A stretch of 64,000 bases of DNA from Obelidium mucronatum (taxonomy: Eukaryota; Chytridiomycota; Chytridiomycetes; Chytridiales; Chytriomycetaceae). Location of the stretch: NCBI GenBank assembly GCA_025765595.1, contig JAIVFH010000064.1:145305-209304 (forward strand), given 5' to 3'. A model generated the notes under the pieces. It had not been told where the DNA came from and made no database searches. It saw nothing but the letters and a program-made list of their open reading frames with translations. Of this stretch, positions 43,806-56,373 are shown in pieces. The number at the start of each line of letters is the position of its first letter. The stretch's first letter is position 1. A program made the translations under genes and the position numbers.

Positions 43806-44807
43806 ATGTACGGATTCACATTATCGAAAACAGTCCTACGACCACTTGTTGTGGCGCTTCGTCCAACAGCCTTCCACTCCATCCAAGCGTCATTTCCAAT
43901 CTCAGCAACAACCCAATCGATTCGATTCTACGCTGCCAAAAAGAAGGACGCAAAGGGCGGAAAAAAGTCAGCATCATCATCATCATCTCAAGACAATGAT
44001 GACCTGCCTCCACCTGAATTCGACGTGACCAAACTGCAAGCGAAAATGCGAGTCTGCATAGACCACTTGAAACAGAACCTGAGCACGCAAATCACGATTG
44101 GGAGAGCGAATCCAGCGCTTTTGGATAAAGTTACTGTCAAAGGCACGGAAAAGAAGGGCAGTAGTGGTAGTATTGGAAAAGGTGTTCCACTATCTGAGAT
44201 TGCTCAGATTAGTACCAAGGATGCGCATACATTGATGGTGGTGCTGAACGATGAGGATGTGAGTGTTTTTTTTTCTTTCTTTTTGGTTATAGTGAGTCAT
44301 AACGCTGTGCTCGTCCCCTCTCTTCTTTTTCTTCTTCAGTACATTGGTTTCGCGGAGAAAAGTATTCGTGATGCCAATTTGGGGTTGACTCCGTTGAAAG
44401 TGGATGGGACGACATTGAAAGTCACAGTTCCAAAGTAAGAAAACCAAACGCTTTTACCCCCATAGCTCTTGACACGTCGTTGCAAAAAAAAACAACCAAC
44501 AAATTAGAATGAATGCAGAACACCGTGAAGCAGTCTTGAAATCAATTTCTCAACTTGCCGAGAAGCATCGAACGCAGATTCGAGATTTGCGTGCACATGC
44601 AAGAACAGATTTGAAGAAACTCAAAATCAAGTCGTCTGATGAAGTCAAGAGGCATGAAGGAAAGGTAACAAAAAAAATTGAACCTAATCTTCAGTTCACT
44701 AATGAAAAAATGTTTTTTTTTTTTGGAAGATTCAACACGAGCATGACGCGTTTATGAAGGAGATTGATGCGGCCGTTGAATCCAAAAAGAAGGAAGTCTC
44801 ATCTTGA
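43806..44807 (+). CDS. mitochondrial ribosome recycling factor
   Basis: Splits post-termination mitoribosomes. Four exons: 43806-44258, 44340-44434, 44508-44664, 44730-44807. The N-terminus is a mitochondrial presequence (LSKTVLRPLVVALRPTAFHS, then IRFYAAKKK) and a Lys/Ser linker. The RRF body is recognised by ITIGRANPALLDKVTV, GVPLSEIAQIS, EKSIRDANLGLTPL, the MNAEHREAVLKSISQLAE helix, VRVR-like IRDLRAHARTDLKKLK and HEHDAFMKEIDAAVESK. All exons join in phase, with normal length for the family. Confidence 0.95.
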
Positions 44808-44834
44808 AAATAAAAGGAGAATCCCCTAACGGTT

Positions 44835-45717
44835 TCAGCGGTTTCGCCAAAGCCAGTTTCCCAGATTGCTGAATACTTCGGAATCATTGTAGAGAAACTG
44901 AAGGGAACAGCAAAAAAAGTTTAACATGGTAATTTCTAGCCAAAATCTAAAAGTTTCTAACCTGCATGGATGCTTGTAATGATCCTTGAAGGACATCTCG
45001 CTCATACCTAAACTGCCACATAACAATTCCTGTTGATCACATATTTAAGTACAAAGAGAACAGAGAGAGACCATTGACAAAACAAAACATACCCCACACA
45101 ACTGCTGCGAAAATAGGGAATGCATGTGGCTGGCTGGGGAATCAGTTTCTTCTTCACACACATCTTAGGCAAGACCAAACGTTACTCGCGATAGCAAGTA
45201 CATGTTAATCTTTTCATGTAGGAGTTTTTAAATGAGTTTTCGGAGCTCGGTATTCCAAACAAATGACAGTTCACCTGCTGGTTGATGTTGTTATCCTCCC
45301 CAAACACCATATAGCCTCCAATCAGTCCAGCAATGAACGAATCCGCACTGTCCTCGCGCCCTTTAATCCTCCGCTGCAGAACCATCAACGTCTTGTAGAT
45401 TGTCACAAAGAAAGCCAAGTTCTTTGAGTGTTGCACAGTCGCCTCGATGATTCGCTGAATCTTTTGTTCCAATCTAGATGGTCATTCAATATCCTCTCTG
45501 TCATGGGTATGGGATGTCTCTGTTGGTGCCGGAAGACGACTCACGTTCCAGACCCAAAGAGGAACTGCATCACGAGTGCATGCGGAAATCGAATACGAGC
45601 ACCATAGACCATTCCATTACGGAATCCTTTGATGATGGAGAACAGGTCGTGGTATTTGGGGTTCGTCAATATGCTGCCCAGGTCCATTTTCAAGATAACT
45701 TTAATGAACATATTCAT
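44835..45717 (-). CDS. peroxisomal membrane protein PXMP4/PMP24 homologue
   Basis: Tim17-related integral membrane protein of peroxisomes with unknown transport role. The phrases IIKGFRNGMVYGARIRFPH, LVMQFLFGSG, IIEATVQHSKNLAFFV, LMVLQRRIKG, VFGEDNNIN and the C-terminal FLYNDSEVFSNLGNWL match PXMP4 in order. Start taken at ATG 45717 (MNMFIKVILK), where the family begins; an acceptor-like AAACAG lies directly before it, so a further 5' exon is possible. Introns at about 45473-45550 and 45045-45280. A tight 27-base gap separates its stop from that of RRF. Confidence 0.9.
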
Positions 45718-45888
45718 CTGTTTTAAAACGAGTACGGAAAAGTGAGTAGAAATTAAGGGTAAAGTCATTTATTAAATAGATCTCAAGAAAGACAACCGAT
45801 AGAACCAAGCAGGCAACACATGATCAAATGCTCCCATAATATACGCATCAGTTCCTCCCGTCCACTTATCAAAATTGAAATGCCGTGC

Positions 45889-47824
<1,936 letters not shown>

Positions 47825-47955
47825 CCTGTTTTTGACGGTAAAACGACACAGTGAGAGGCTGGGATGCGAGGAGTGACAAACAAACAAACCATGTTTTTTG
47901 TGGATAAAAGTAAAAACAAAATAAAGAAATTATTTAAAAAAATAAACAAAATAAG

Positions 47956-49523
47956 ATGTCGGTTTCCCGCATTGCGATCGTCGGTAGCGGACCAGGCAAG
48001 ATATTTTAAACCACAACTTGATCTTGTGTCCTTACTCTTTTTTTGCTTCTAGCTGCCTTCTATACTTGCCAACACATTCTCAAAAACGTATCCACTGCAG
48101 CTGTTTCTGTAGATATGTTTGAGAAGCTGCCAATGCCATTTGGACTTGTGCGCTTTGGTATTGCGCCAGACCACTCAGATGCAAAGGTTCGTGGTGCTAA
48201 GTTATGGTTGAGATCTCATTTGCCACTGTGCAACAGAAAGTCATAAACAAGTTTGATAAATTCGCAACTGAAGATCCACGATTCAAATTCATTGGAAATG
48301 TGACTATTGGTCGAGACTTATCAGTCTCTGAATTAAGAGCAAACTATGACGCTGTGATTCTGTCCTATGGCGCTGAGAAGCCTCGGCTGCTGGGAATCCC
48401 AAATGAAGAAACAACAAAGAATGTCCATTCAGCGCACGATTTTGTAAAGTGGGTCAATGGGTACCCGAATAGCTGGGACAGTGGTTCCAGTAATATTCCA
48501 TTCGACCTTTCAAACACCGACACGGCAGTGATTGTGGGGCAAGGGAACGTTGCTCTGGATGTAGCTCGGCTTTTATTGAGTCCTTTTGAGGATTTAAGGA
48601 AGACTGATATTCCTGATGAGACTCTTGCCGTTCTTGAAAAGAGTCGAATTAAACGAGTTCATCTAGTTGGAAGACGTGGTCCATATCAGGTATGCTTGCT
48701 TCTTTTATTCTGCCGTATCTGAGAATAAAGATCTTTTAGACTGCCTTCACTGCCAAAGAACTTCGAGAACTGACAAAACTCCCAGGCACGACTTTAACCC
48801 ACAACCCCATCCTTTCCAGTGAACCTTACAAATCCTCGGAATCAGATCCATTGCTAGATCGAGGACCCAAACGCCTCATGCAAATTCTTCACAATGTTGA
48901 GCGCCCAGCAACAAGTCAGAAGCAATGGAGCTTGGACTGGTAACCTGACACCACATGAAATTATTCAAAATGCGAAAAACGCTGTTGAGGCAATTCGGTT
49001 CCAGAGAACTCGTCCTATTCAAACAACGGCTGGCCCATATGGGGCCAAAATAGAGGCAGTTCCTGGAGAATTTGTGGATCTTTCTTGTGGACTGCTGGTT
49101 TCAAGCGTTGGATATTACGGCGAGTTGATCGGTCCCGATGTTCCTTTCGATGCTTCAAAGGGGGTTATTCCAAACATCAGAGGGAATGTCGTTACAGACT
49201 TGACGACAAAAACTACCATTCCTGGACTGTATGCAAGCGGTTGGATTAAGCGTGGTGCTGTTGGTGTGATTGCAGCCACAATGTATGACGCTGTAGAAAC
49301 TGCAGACTCTGTCCTTCAAGATTTGGAATCTTTGAAGTCATCACGACCTGCTAAATCTGGCTTTGACGGCGTCTCTCCGTTACTTCATGAAAGAGGCGTG
49401 ACAACAGTTTCATACTCTGGTTGGAAAGTTCTTGATGCATTTGAGCGTAAAGAAGGAGAAAAGAGAGGAAAAGAGAGGGAGAAGGTTGTGGAATTGAGGG
49501 AGGCACTGAGGATCATACAATAA
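47956..49523 (+). CDS. adrenodoxin/ferredoxin-NADP+ reductase (FDXR/Arh1)
   Basis: FAD enzyme that passes NADPH electrons to mitochondrial ferredoxin for Fe-S cluster and heme synthesis. FAD site [13 protein letters not shown] is formed across a GC-AG intron (47996-48052). Then [49 protein letters not shown] site [37 protein letters not shown] and the C-terminal [19 protein letters not shown]. Further introns at 48193-48236 and 48690-48739. One extra base near 48943 breaks the frame between WSLDW and [11 protein letters not shown]. The N-terminus lacks a clear presequence. Divergent from RuvB-like 2. Confidence 0.93.
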
Positions 49524-49543
49524 ACACACGTGCTCTCGCCACT

Positions 49544-50772
49544 TTATTCTTCGAGATAATCAATCTTGTACCAAACAGTTTTGGATCGAAGCCATGAATA
49601 CGAATTATCAAAGGACTTAACAAAGACTCCATCTTCCGGAGCAACAAACGACCCACTGATGATACCGTCCTTTTCTTCAATTGACCTCTTCGCAACAACA
49701 TCAATAGCACTTTTGCCTTCTTCGCCTGTATCATTTTCAGCGGTTTTCCGGAACAGTACGCTGGTTTTGATCTGTTGCTTCTCTGAAACCTTGAATTCGT
49801 ACCGGATTTGGGTTCCTTTCACCAGAGGAATCTCGACGGTCTCCACCGATCGGGCCGCAACATTAATTGACACCATTCCGGATTCTGAGACGCCGGTGAT
49901 GGGAGAAGTTTGAGAATTGGGGACCCCTCCAATACATCCTCCTTTACAGTTGCAGTTCCCTCCAAGAAACGAAGGAATATTTTCCAGAACCAAGTAACGT
50001 GAAAGATAAGGACAAGCAGCAATACTCTTTCCAGAGGTCTTCCCTGGGCAGAATACAGTCTTTTGGGCAGTCTTTTTGGACAGCAGTGGTTTCAAGATCG
50101 AATTGAACGCCCAGACCAAGGGAGACGGTGCATTCACCATAATACTGCGTCCCAAAAATTGAGGGAACATCTTCTCACTTACTAGATATGGGGTAATACA
50201 ATGAATACGTTAGGTATAAGCAATTCCACAAACTAACATTTCGAGCTCTCGCCAAGGACTCTAAAGAACCTCATATCGTTCCCTCTCGCTGGATTAAAAT
50301 GCTGCAAATCGATTACAGTAACGGCCTTCACGAGCGTCTGTGTCTCTTGGGACGCTCTTTCGATCTCAACCACTGTCCTCAAGCGTGAAAAGATCATGAA
50401 GTTGAGCACATGTTCGTACGCCACGGTGTTCATCAGGGCCGTGTTGTTGCAGAGACCGACTCTGACAAAGAACATTGGCTCGCCGTGAGAGGTCTTCTTG
50501 TGATCGCCAATGACTTGGAAGCGCAGAATATCGTCTTCGAAGGGACATTTACCTCCTGCAAGAACAGTGTCGATGGATTGCTGGTGTTCCTTGAACCAAG
50601 CAATCGTGAAGGTGATGGACTCCTGCGCTTCCTCGATGCTCTTGTTCGAGAGCAGAAAGCGGAGCAGCCAAAGGTCGCTGTGCTTCGAGGGTTCAAGAAG
50701 GGTTCCGAGGTTAAGGCGAAGTTGCCGAATGTCGGCTTCGTGAGCGGCAAAGAGCTCTGGAAGAGATGACAT
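49544..50772 (-). CDS. SEC14 (CRAL-TRIO)-GOLD protein, copy 2 (intact)
   Basis: Two exons, 50238-50772 and 49544-50181, joined by a 56-base intron at the same place as in copy 1. The frame is unbroken: MSSLPELFAAHEADIRQL, LWLLRFLLSNKSIEEA, GDHKKTSHGEPMFFVRV (the site of the stop in copy 1), FFRVLGESS, FPQFLGRSIMVNAPSPL, and GOLD strands VEIPLVKGTQIRYEFKV and SYSWLRSKTVWYKIDY. A CNCKGGCIGGVPN loop between the two domains is shared by both copies. Likely phosphoinositide/lipid transfer coupled to membrane trafficking. Head-to-head with the kinase at 51213. Confidence 0.92.
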
Positions 50773-51045
50773 TCGTTTTTTGATTTGATTTGATTTCTTG
50801 TTTTGTCAACAAGCCTTCAACGAACGCTGCCTCTTCAGCTGTCCTTCCTCGAAATGATGATCTGAGCTTGATTCTTGGAGATAAAGTGAGATTTCAAAAA
50901 TTCAAGCATCAAGCGGAGTGAGAAGCAAATGAACATGACTGTTCAAGTTGGGTTTTCATCCCTTTTTTAGGACACAAAAACACGAACAACGCCATTCGCG
51001 TAAGATAAATGTATTAATGTCTCATTGAATACTCTGAATTTACTC

Positions 51046-51135
51046 GCTAATCCTTTTGTGATCATCACATTGCACCCCAGCACGAAAAGAATTGTCAGCA
51101 TTTAAAAACTCGAAAATCCCACATTTTGGTATGCT
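51046..51135. promoter_or_regulatory. conserved promoter block, inverted counterpart of 31632-31720
   Basis: Matches the reverse complement of 31632-31720 with few differences, again between divergent SEC14-GOLD and kinase genes. The surrounding intergenic sequence is much less alike, so the block has probably been held by selection. Confidence 0.75.
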
Positions 51136-51212
51136 GACCCCTCAACCTCCAATTCTTCGACTCAAACGCGTCCACTCTAATACTAGATACATGATCATAG
51201 AATCTTTACACG

Positions 51213-52982
51213 ATGACAAATTTTTTACAAAAAGCCGCCACGTGGTTGACCCAGTCCTGTTGTGGAACGTCTGATCTTGACGATTCCCTTGAAGTTGACG
51301 TAATCCCCACTCCGGCTGTAGTGACCACAGCCATTGCAACTTCTCAACTAAACGCGCGCCCTGCTCTGAAATCGACTGCTCGTAATCCTTGGCTGTTTAA
51401 AGCCACACACAAAAAGACACCCACCAGTATTCAAAAATCACGCGACACAGACCTTGACAGTAACTCACCATCTAAATCAAAAGATCCCCATGCATGGTCC
51501 AAAATTGCCCGCTACTTTAAACGCCGCTCAGTTTCAGAAGCTGCATTGCCACAGATTTCCAAAGTTCCATCGTCCCCAACACTCTCCATCACAGAATCTC
51601 CAAGTACTCCAACATATAACTCTGGCAAAATTAAAAGCCCTCTACCTTCCCAACCAAAGCCACCATCTGCATGGTCCAAACTTACCAGCCATTTTACGCA
51701 CTCTCCACAATCTGACACTACACTATGTACAGCGATTTCCAAACTTCCCGCAACTCCAGTCTCAAGGGTTGAAGCAATAAGAATTCAAATGATTCAGGAA
51801 CAAGAGCACCACGCGGAATTTTTCAAGCTATACCAAATTGGTGAACTTTTGGGATACGGAGGCTCTGGATTTGTTTTTTCGGCAAGAAGCCTGCTAGATG
51901 GAACAAAGGTCAGTATTACTTTTTGCTCACTGCATCCGATCTTTAAATCAATTTTTTTTTGACACATGTCAGGTTGCAGTAAAATTTATTCAACGTGGTA
52001 CGACATGCTGGACAAGTCACTCCTCATGCACAACCAATCTACCAGTTGAAATTGTAGTGCTTAAAACACTTGATCACAAGAGTATCATTAAATACATTTG
52101 CCATTTTGAGGTGCCCTTGTCAAAATCTATTGTATTGGTTACTGAGTTGCATGGATCTGAATGGGGTAGTCCTGAGGTTGATAGTGCTGTTGTTTTGAAC
52201 AGTTCATATGACTTGTATGCATGTATTGGTATGTTCTAGGTTATGTTGTTCTGCGACCAACTAAATTGTTATTTTTGAGCAGATATGTGTAAGAAGCAAC
52301 GCGTGCTTTTTCAACATGTAAATTCGTAACTAATTATTCTTATAACTGCCAGATATATTCATTCCGGAACCGGTTGCCAGGAAAATCTTCAAACAAGTTG
52401 TTCTTGCAGTGGAGTATCTCCACAAAATGGGAATTGTCCATCGAGACATTAAAGACGAGAACATTGTTCTTGATTCAAACTATAATGTTTGCTTGATTGA
52501 CTTTGGATGTGCCTCTCCTATTCCAAAACAAAAAAGTGATTATTTCACCAAATTTCGTGGAACTGAAATGTACGCAAGCCCTGAAATTGCGGCTTGCCAG
52601 CCGTATCGAGGCCCTGAAGCAGATATTTGGTAATCTTAAATGACATGGTGTGTAATCAAGTGGTTCTGACTTATGGGTGGGGTGCGTTTTACTGTTTACA
52701 ATGCTGTATAGCGAAAACCCGTTTCAAACAAGAGATGAGATAAAGATTGGAAAATATTATGCTCCTATTGCACTTGAGTCTGATTGCCAAACCTTTGGTT
52801 AGAGTTTTTTATTTCAGGTTGAACAGGAATCGTTTTTTAGATTTTGCCCCAACTAACAATTCATGGTCGTAATCTTAGGAGCAAAGCAATTGATTGGACA
52901 AATGATGACCCATTGTCCCGCTGAGAGAATATCAATCTCGGATGTAAGGGGTTATGTTTGCAGTTACAGGTATCACTTCTGA
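51213..52982 (+). CDS. PAS-kinase-like Ser/Thr kinase, copy 2
   Basis: Paralogue of the gene at 29654-31552 with the same exon plan. N-terminus MTNFLQKAATWLTQSCC, Ser/Pro-rich linker with two W-S-K repeats, glycine loop GYGGSGFVF, VAVKFIQRG, ELHGSEWGS, HRDIKDENIVLD, CLIDFGCA, FRGTEMYASPEI, YRGPEADIW and MLYSENPFQTRDEI. The activation-loop Cys of FCGT is Arg. The exon joining W to the LGV helix appears altered near 52660-52690, and the C-terminus ends early (SDVRGYVCSYRYHF) without the HEWVDW end of copy 1. It may be functionally degenerating. Confidence 0.78.
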
Positions 52983-54016
52983 TCTCCTGTTTTTTCGCCC
53001 ATCTGTGGCTGGTTGGTGGTGAATGATTCTATCTTGAGCCTTTTTTTTAAATTGTACTGGGGCTGTGATATGTTATTTTTGAGTTGCAAGTGGTTGTTGA
53101 GGTATTGGCTTACGTTTTGGTCGTGAAATAGTTGATAGAGTAGAATAGTAGAGCAGAGAGTATTGACAGAATTTATAGAATAGAGATTAATAGTAGTAGA
53201 GCTTAGAATCTTTTCACGACGACATTTTGTTTGTGATTCTCTACTTTCAAAGTTGCTTTGTATTTTGGTTGAAAAGTCCACAATTCTTCTGAAATCAGAA
53301 GCGTCATTTAACATGTGTTTTTTAAAAGCAATTTAACATGTGTTTATTAAATATTTAATTTTTTTTTTTGGAGAGAATACAAAAGATTGCGACTGCTGTT
53401 GTTTTGGGAAGGTGGTGTGTTTAGTGTATGAGCCTTTTTGTAGGTTGGCGTTTTTTTTCAGTCCCACAATTGCCAAGTAAGTGACCGTAGGATGGATCAT
53501 GGAAACCCTTAGCCCATGATTAGAATAACTCACCAAAAAATAGATAACACAGTGACATTTCAGATTCATTGCATTTAAATTGTTTTTTCGACACAAACAC
53601 TTGAATACTTGCAACACCCCTGATAACGAATATTTATTTAAACACACAAAAACCCCATTTTGACCCCCCCTCAACTTGCTTGTTCTTTACTAAAACTCGC
53701 TCCTTCTATGCAGATGTGACACAAGCTGACTCGAGCAACTCGAAACTCGCAACTCCTTAGGTAAAAGGCACTTTTACCAGATTTTGAGTGCTCAATTGAT
53801 AAGAAGAATATCCGCTCAACATTATTTTGTAAACACAGGTGTCAGGAAACTTGGTTACTTCAACTTGCTTGAAAGGAGTCCCTGGAAATCTTCCAACTAA
53901 CTTGAACCACCTGTATCAAAGTCAATATCCTCTGATCTCGCCTTTCCTATACGAACTTGTTGCATTGAGTATTTAGCTTGTGATGTTACAGTGAGTTTTC
54001 CTCTACATTCATCGCC
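52983..54016. other. 1-kb AT-rich region between kinase copies
   Basis: Holds a GTAGAGTAG-like low-complexity tract (about 53110-53200), poly(T) runs, and a 17-base near-duplicate TTTAACATGTGTTTTTTA/TTTAACATGTGTTTATTA at 53307 and 53332. No gene is supported on either strand. Confidence 0.5.
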
Positions 54017-54615
54017 AATTGAACCAAAACCGTACCCGAAGCCACTCAAGGCTCCTCTTTCAGAAGAGGAAAAGTTCAAGCTTCAAATAAATCACAAAAA
54101 AAGCCATCATAAATTATTCTTTGAGCAGTTCAAAGTCGGTGAGATGTTGGGACAAGGCGGGTTTGGTTTTGTCGTTGCAGCGAAGAGCCTTGCTGACGGT
54201 ACTGAGGTTAGTACCAAGTTGTTCTTTCTTTTGGGACCTATTCTCAAACATGAAAACACATATTGACAACCACAGGTTGCCGTCAAGTTTATTAAACGCA
54301 AGTTTGTCCCAAAAAGCTCTTGTGTGACCCGACCAACGAATCCTCCTTTATCCCAACCAAAATTGTGGTGCCTAAAAGATTGAGCCATGAAAACATCTTC
54401 AAGTGTGTTGGTCACTTCCAAGCACCTTCGTCAGGATTCATCCTCTTGGTTACTGAGCTTCATGGATCGGAATGGGGAGCGACGGAAGGAGACAGCGCCA
54501 TCGCTATTCATGGCTCACGCGACTTGTTTGGGTGCATTGGTATCTGGAAGGTTTTCTTTTATTGATTAGTCACTAAACTCATTCATTTGAATAGACCAAT
54601 CATCAATGTAAGCTC
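54017..54615 (+). pseudogene. truncated third copy of the PAS-kinase-like gene
   Basis: Matches the copy-1 gene from about 31026 down to 30427 at high identity, intron sequence included, so it is a DNA duplication. It covers LKAPLSEEEKF, the glycine loop GQGGFGFVV, VAVKFIKRKF and LLVTELHGSEWGA, then stops within the second intron. The catalytic loop and everything beyond are missing. A frame difference near 54340 (PTNESSFIPTKI against the intact copy) adds to the damage. Confidence 0.9.
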
Positions 54616-54712
54616 TCTGCCCAACGTTTGAGAAACATAATAAAAATAGTAGAGGAAATAAAGGCAATAGAGATACGTTCTGGGATGCCATTTTTATTTC
54701 AACTCTATCAAA

Positions 54713-55051
54713 ATGACAGCCAAAACTATGCGGGTCACAACGTCCACCAAGATAAGCGAATGCGTCGAAGCAACAATGAATCATTTGAAGCAAGAGTCGT
54801 CAGACAAAGTAACTTTGTTTTGCACTTGTCCCTTAGTTCGGATACAGCGATGATCTTTGCTTAAAAAAAACTCCCAGAACACAATCACTCTGACCGCTTC
54901 CGATAAAGCCATCGCTAAAGCAATCAGCATTGCCGAAATAACAAAGCGGCAGTTGGGCACACTATCTGTCCAACAAACTACCAATATTGCATACGCCTCC
55001 TCTGAATCTGACTCAAAGGCACCGAGTATTTCTATTGCACTGTCGCTTTAA
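54713..55051 (+). CDS. Alba-domain nucleic-acid-binding protein
   Basis: Two exons, 54713-54808 and 54878-55051, joined in phase to give 89 residues. The sequence MRVTTSTKISECVEATMN, then NTITLTASDKAIAKAIS and IAEITKRQLG follows the Alba fold pattern (beta1-alpha1-beta2-alpha2) closely. Alba proteins bind RNA or DNA; relatives include RNase P/MRP subunits Rpp20 and Rpp25. This one lacks the RGG tail of the longer eukaryotic forms. It starts about 100 bases after the kinase remnant. Confidence 0.82.
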
Positions 55052-55118
55052 AACGAATTAATTTATATTATTTAATGGAGTATTTACGAAAGAATAAAAA
55101 GAGGGATTAAAAAACAAC

Positions 55119-56278
55119 ATGTCAACCCAAGTCAAATTCAGTCTCAAACGAAAGGCAGTCGATCCGCCAGCAACCACTGCAGTTGCGCTTGCAAGCGGGG
55201 CCTTTGAAGAGCTCAAGAAGGCGCGAACAGAAGCCGAGCAGACTGAAGGCGTGGCTGAACTAGTTGATGGCTCCGTAGTCGGGTGGGTTACCTTACTTGT
55301 TTGCGCCAGCCAGCCGGCCAGAGTTAACTTGAACTGCAGAACAGAACCCGCAGCGCCCAAGGGCCCGCTTGTCATTGCGCTCAAGCTGCACAACGAGTGG
55401 CAGGGTCCAGTGCGCACTGAAACAGTCGATGAAACACTGGCGGCTCGGAAGGCACCCGCTTCGAACCCGCCTGCGCCCCGAAACGCGCTTCTTCTCGAGG
55501 CGCGAAGCGGCACAAAGTGGGGACTTCAGCTGCGGTCGAAAGCGGCGAAACACGAAAACAACAACTCGGCCGCAGACACCAACACCAACAACAACAGCAG
55601 CAATGCGGATCCTGTCGACACGCGCTCGCTGCAGGAGCGCGCCATCGATGCGCTTCTCAGCGACGCGACCGCAGAGAAGCCGGCCGTTGTTCCCATTCTG
55701 CAGCAGAATGCAGTGCCTGGAATCAGAGACATTGCCGATCCAAAGGAAAAGTACAAATACGACATGAGTCTGCGGCCCGACGAAGCCACGCTGGAGGACT
55801 TTGAAGCGGTGCCTATTGAAGACTTTGGCCTGGCGATGCTGCGGGGGATGGGGTACAAGGAAGACACTACCAAGAAGGATGACCAGGCATTCGTTTTCAA
55901 CAAGCCGCGGCCGAATTTGTTGGGTCTCGGTGCGGAGCCACCAAAGAAGGAATCTGCCACCGCAAAAGATAAGACGACCTCATCATCAAACAGTAAATCG
56001 AAATCGGAATCAGAAAGAAGTAGTAACGGCAATTCCAAAAAGTCATCTAAAGAAGAAAAGTACGCCGCAGGTAAGGATGATGACATGTCTGTTGTTATGA
56101 GTTGTACTCATTCATATTGCTTTCAGGTCGTCGTGTTAAAATATTGAAAGATTGCAAATGGAGGGGTGAGGTGGGATCTATTCTATCATGCAGAGTAAAG
56201 TCGGACGGAATTGCTCTTAAAATAGGAGTTGGACGGGACGAAATGAGGTGTTGGAGTGACGATGTTCAGTTGGTGTAA
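55119..56278 (+). CDS. Spp2/GPKOW-type pre-mRNA splicing factor
   Basis: Two exons, 55119-56070 and 56127-56278, giving 367 residues. The G-patch-like core is YKYDMSLRPDEATLEDFEA, then VPIEDFGLAMLRGMGYKE, the signature of Spp2/GPKOW, which activates the DEAH helicase Prp2 in the spliceosome. A Ser/Lys-rich linker follows, and exon 2 encodes a KOW-like segment (WRGEVGSILSCRV, CWSDDVQLV). The N-terminal SLKRK is basic and may be a nuclear signal. GC-rich in the middle of exon 1. Confidence 0.87.
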
Positions 56279-56373
56279 TATTCCTTAAAAGACTCCCAAC
56301 TTCTGCCAAAACTACTTTCTCAATGCACACAAATTCAACAACAATTATCATTCGTACAAGCCGTTTTTAAACA

